Assembly (NCBI RefSeq): GCF_020085105.1
Contig: NC_058058.1
Location: 8,023,175-8,087,174, forward strand
Reading direction: 5' to 3'
Length of the DNA stretch: 64,000 nucleotides
DNA from: Siniperca chuatsi
Taxonomy: Eukaryota > Chordata > Actinopteri > Centrarchiformes > Sinipercidae
A program made the position numbers and the translations under genes. The notes beneath the pieces were generated by a model, which had not been told where the DNA came from, ran no database searches, and worked only from the letters and a program-made list of their open reading frames with translations. The stretch's first letter is position 1. Each line of letters starts with the position of its first letter. Positions 61,312 to 64,000 of the stretch are shown here, piece by piece.

Positions 61312-62205
61312 CAGTGGTGGAAGAAGTATTCAGATCCTTTACTGAAGTAAAAGTACCAATACAACAACATAAAAATACTCTATTTCAAGTAAAAGTCACA
61401 TCTAAAATCTTTTGTAAAAGTACAAAAACATCATTACATACATTAAAGTATCAAAAGTAAAAATACTCGTTCTGCAGAGAAATGGCCCTTGACTGGCATA
61501 TTACATAATAGATTGTTAATATGGATTTATCAACGTATAAGTAGCATTTTACTGCTGTAGCTGCTCGAGTTTGAGCTAGTTTGAACTACTTTACATACAG
61601 TTAGGTAGTAAAGTCCAGTGGTTCCCAATTTAGGGGTCAGTCCCCTCCGATGGGTCACAAGATAAATCTGAGGGGTCGTGAGATGATTAGTGGGGGAGGA
61701 AAGAAGAAAAAACAAAGTTTTGCTATAAAACTGTAGTAATTCATGAGACTTTTCACTAATCTTTGCTTTTTGTGTAATATTGAATAATTTTACCTCTCTG
61801 GGCCTCTAATTGTGATTTAAATAAAACCATCTGAGAAGTTCAGAGGGGAAATGTCTGTTTGGTAGAACTGCTAACAACTGTGAGACATCTGAAATGCGAC
61901 AAGGAGCCACAACCAGACAGTTTCTTGTAAGAGGTCGGAGGTTGGAAACCAGTGGTTTAAGTGTGTTATATTTTATAAACTTATCATATGTGTTTTATTT
62001 AGAATCTTAATCTGAAAAGTGACTATTAACTAAAGCTGTCAGATAAATGTAATGAAGTAAAAAGTACAGTATTTGCCTTTGAGATGTAGTGGAGTAGAAG
62101 TATAAAGTAGCAGAAAATGGAAATATTCAAGTAAAGTACAAGTACCTCGAAACTGTACACAAGTACCATACTTGAGTAAATGTACTTGGTTACTTTTCAC
62201 CACTG
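61312..62205. mobile_element. Complete CAGTGGTGGAA-family MITE
   Basis: It begins cagtggtggaagaagtattc and ends ttacttttcaccactg, with the full family body including tggttcccaatttaggggtc. Confidence 0.75.
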
Positions 62206-62429
62206 TCTAATTTCCCTGTAGATTTTAAACAGTATGTCAATATACTGTAATTTTATTTACAGCTTTATTACAAAATCTGAAAAGATTAAATACCCAATTA
62301 GGATAAAATATCAGAATTTTAACATGAATTTAAAGCATTAGTTGCTTCCAGATCTCTGTAGCTACAGTGGATATTTAATGCTTTCTAATGTCTCAACATG
62401 AATGGACACACACAGACAGAAATGGAGCT

Positions 62430-63003
62430 GAGTCCCTTTCATAAAGCTTTATTTCACAGATCCCCTGTAACAGGAGGCCTAGGCAGCCAGGCTCATTATA
62501 CATTTACATACACTGTCTGTGGCCAGTCCTTACAATGCTCCCCATGTTAAATAACTCAGTAATTCAAGACAAAAACAACAAAAACACACACACACACTGT
62601 TCAACTTAAGATAACAACAACAATATCGTAACGACGGTAATAATAACAACCATTGTCAAATATTATGTATTTCCAGGGGTTTATACTGTATTTTCTAAAA
62701 TTTGTTACACAGTCAGTCTTCTTTAAGGTGCACCATAAAATCTGGATGTGACATTTCAATAAAACTCGACAAATGCTGCACCATAACACGCGGTGAAGGC
62801 AGAGAATACTTGTTGTTGCATTTTTTTTTATATTTCAGATGAGAGTTTTGCTCCTCCTCTTTCATCCTCTGCGGGAGATACTGTAGATGTGAATTCAGCG
62901 CAGTTCATTGTTTGTTTGGCACACTACTTTTATAAGCCGCTGTGGCGTGGCATGAATCTCATAGCTCAAGCTGAGACATAAGGCTCCATGGATGTGTGGG
63001 AAC
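62430..63003 (-). terminator. map7d1: MAP7D1 3'UTR and poly(A) signal
   Basis: Minus-strand AATAAA at 62448-62453 lies about 550 bp below the MAP7D1 stop codon. No other gene content is seen between them, so this is the likely 3'UTR end. Confidence 0.5.
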
Positions 63004-63852
63004 TCACAGGACCTCTGCAGGGAAAGAAAAACGAAAAAGAGGAGAGATGAAGGGGAAAAGTTTTCTTTGATAACTAATATTTGTTAAATATTCTTATTCT
63101 TGTCTGCATTAAAAGCCCACATTAAGTGTCCTGATTCCAGCGATAACTATACCTGATGAAATAAATATGTATTATATGTAATACTATTCATCATTTATTG
63201 TAACTACCAAGATGTTGCAGCAGAATAGGTCAGATATTTGTAAGGGGACATCTTTTTGTTTCTTCTTATTTTTTGTTTTTAGCAATTTTTCCAACAAGTA
63301 TACGTGCGTTTTTTTCCTTGATATATTTTTGAAGAGCATATAAAAATCTGAATGCGGCAAAAAAAACCTTAAGTCTTACGTCTTGGCATGAGACAGAGGG
63401 CTTTTATTGACCTCAGGATTCACTGATTCCAAATAAATTTGAACATTTATTCTTCTTTGTGTCGAAAAGTCCCAAGTTTAAAATCTGGACCCCCCTCCCT
63501 CCACACTAAGCATGAAGTAAGCCTAATACACTGTTTACTCTGCTGCATTATCACAGTCTTATCTGGTGTCTCTTTCCTGTACCTGCGACATGCTGAGGCT
63601 TCATGGGGCCTGTTTTCATGAGGAAGGGCTCTCCACCCTCGAACGCCAGGATCGGCTCGCTGACCAGCCCGCTCTGAGTCTGCGCCGGGTTACCGCCGTT
63701 GTTCAGCTGCATGATCTCCTCGAAGTCAGCTGCCTCTCCGTTGGCTGAGATGCCGTTCTGGTGAGCGGCGGGCTGGACGCCGTTTACAACAGGACCAGAC
63801 ACACTTTGTGACGGGCTGAGGACTGCCGCATTGGGACTCTGCAGGTTTCCAG
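63004..63852 (-). CDS. map7d1: MAP7-family protein, C-terminal exons (MAP7D1 by position)
   Basis: Two exons: 63583-63852 (acceptor TTTCTGCAG, donor GCAG|GTACAG) and 63004-63014 (acceptor CCCTGCAG), joined in phase and ending HVAEVL with TGA. The peptide contains GPVVNGVQPAAHQNGISANG, DFEEIMQLNNG, SEPILAFEGGEPFL and the terminal AEVL. This matches the conserved C-terminal tail of MAP7/ensconsin (human NFEEIINL, NPILAF, ending AEVI). In human, MAP7D1 is the next gene upstream of THRAP3 on the same strand, as here, so MAP7D1 is favoured over other MAP7 paralogues. MAP7 proteins bind microtubules through an N-terminal coiled coil and recruit or activate kinesin-1. The rest of the gene lies beyond the right edge. 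Confidence 0.85.
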
Positions 63853-64000
63853 CTGCAGAAAGATAATATTAATGAATAAATAAATGAGATTATTAGATTT
63901 TTTCAGACTGTATATATGGCATATCAGCTTGACTGTTTTGAAGACATCACTACATTCCTGAGGCAAAAGCTTATTATCATGAGATGTGACAGTTACCCTT

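Noticed and set aside
1-64000. tRNA, rRNA, snRNA or miRNA genes
   Set aside because: No cloverleaf with A and B boxes or other conserved RNA could be recognised by eye; the hairpins found are transposon-like inverted repeats.

Overview
This is a stretch of nuclear DNA from a teleost fish, probably a percomorph. The evidence is GT-AG introns, host genes matching the vertebrate OSCP1-LSM10-EVA1B-THRAP3-MAP7D1 neighbourhood (human 1p34.3), and introns and spacers packed with short inverted-repeat elements familiar from percomorph genomes. All family names come from remembered protein families and motifs; no database search was run.

Layout. 1-10.1 kb, minus strand: two tandem copies of a two-exon gene for a secreted PI-PLC X-domain-like protein with a very long Pro/Glu/Ser/Thr tail built from a 19-residue (57-bp) repeat. 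Copy A (1-5565) runs off the left edge; copy B (6542-10125) is complete at 1107 codons. 10.6-11.4 kb: a decayed Tc1-like transposon with another element inserted in it. 11.9-18.9 kb, plus: OSCP1, ten exons, 377 aa. 20.0-21.7 kb, plus: LSM10, one coding exon behind a 5'UTR intron. 22-29.8 kb: mostly repeats plus one orphan exon-like reading frame. 29.9-31.9 kb, plus: EVA1B, two coding exons. 34.4 kb: a second orphan exon-like reading frame whose phase fits EVA1B exon 1. 36.9-50.4 kb, minus, convergent with EVA1B: THRAP3, ten coding exons, 890 aa, with a non-coding first exon and CpG-rich promoter near 53.7-54.1 kb. 54-62.4 kb: spacer with repeats and an unrecognised 184-codon minus-strand ORF. 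62.4-63.9 kb, minus: the last two coding exons of a MAP7-family gene, MAP7D1 by position.

The housekeeping genes keep the human order and relative orientation (inverted as a block). STK40 and SH3D21 were not seen between them, and the PLC-like pair sits where MRPS15/CSF3R would follow OSCP1. The conserved genes work in transcription and splicing (THRAP3), histone pre-mRNA 3' processing (LSM10), membrane/autophagy biology (EVA1B) and microtubule/kinesin regulation (MAP7D1); nothing suggests a shared pathway. The least explained parts are the PLC-like repeat-tailed pair, the two orphan exon candidates and the 184-codon ORF.
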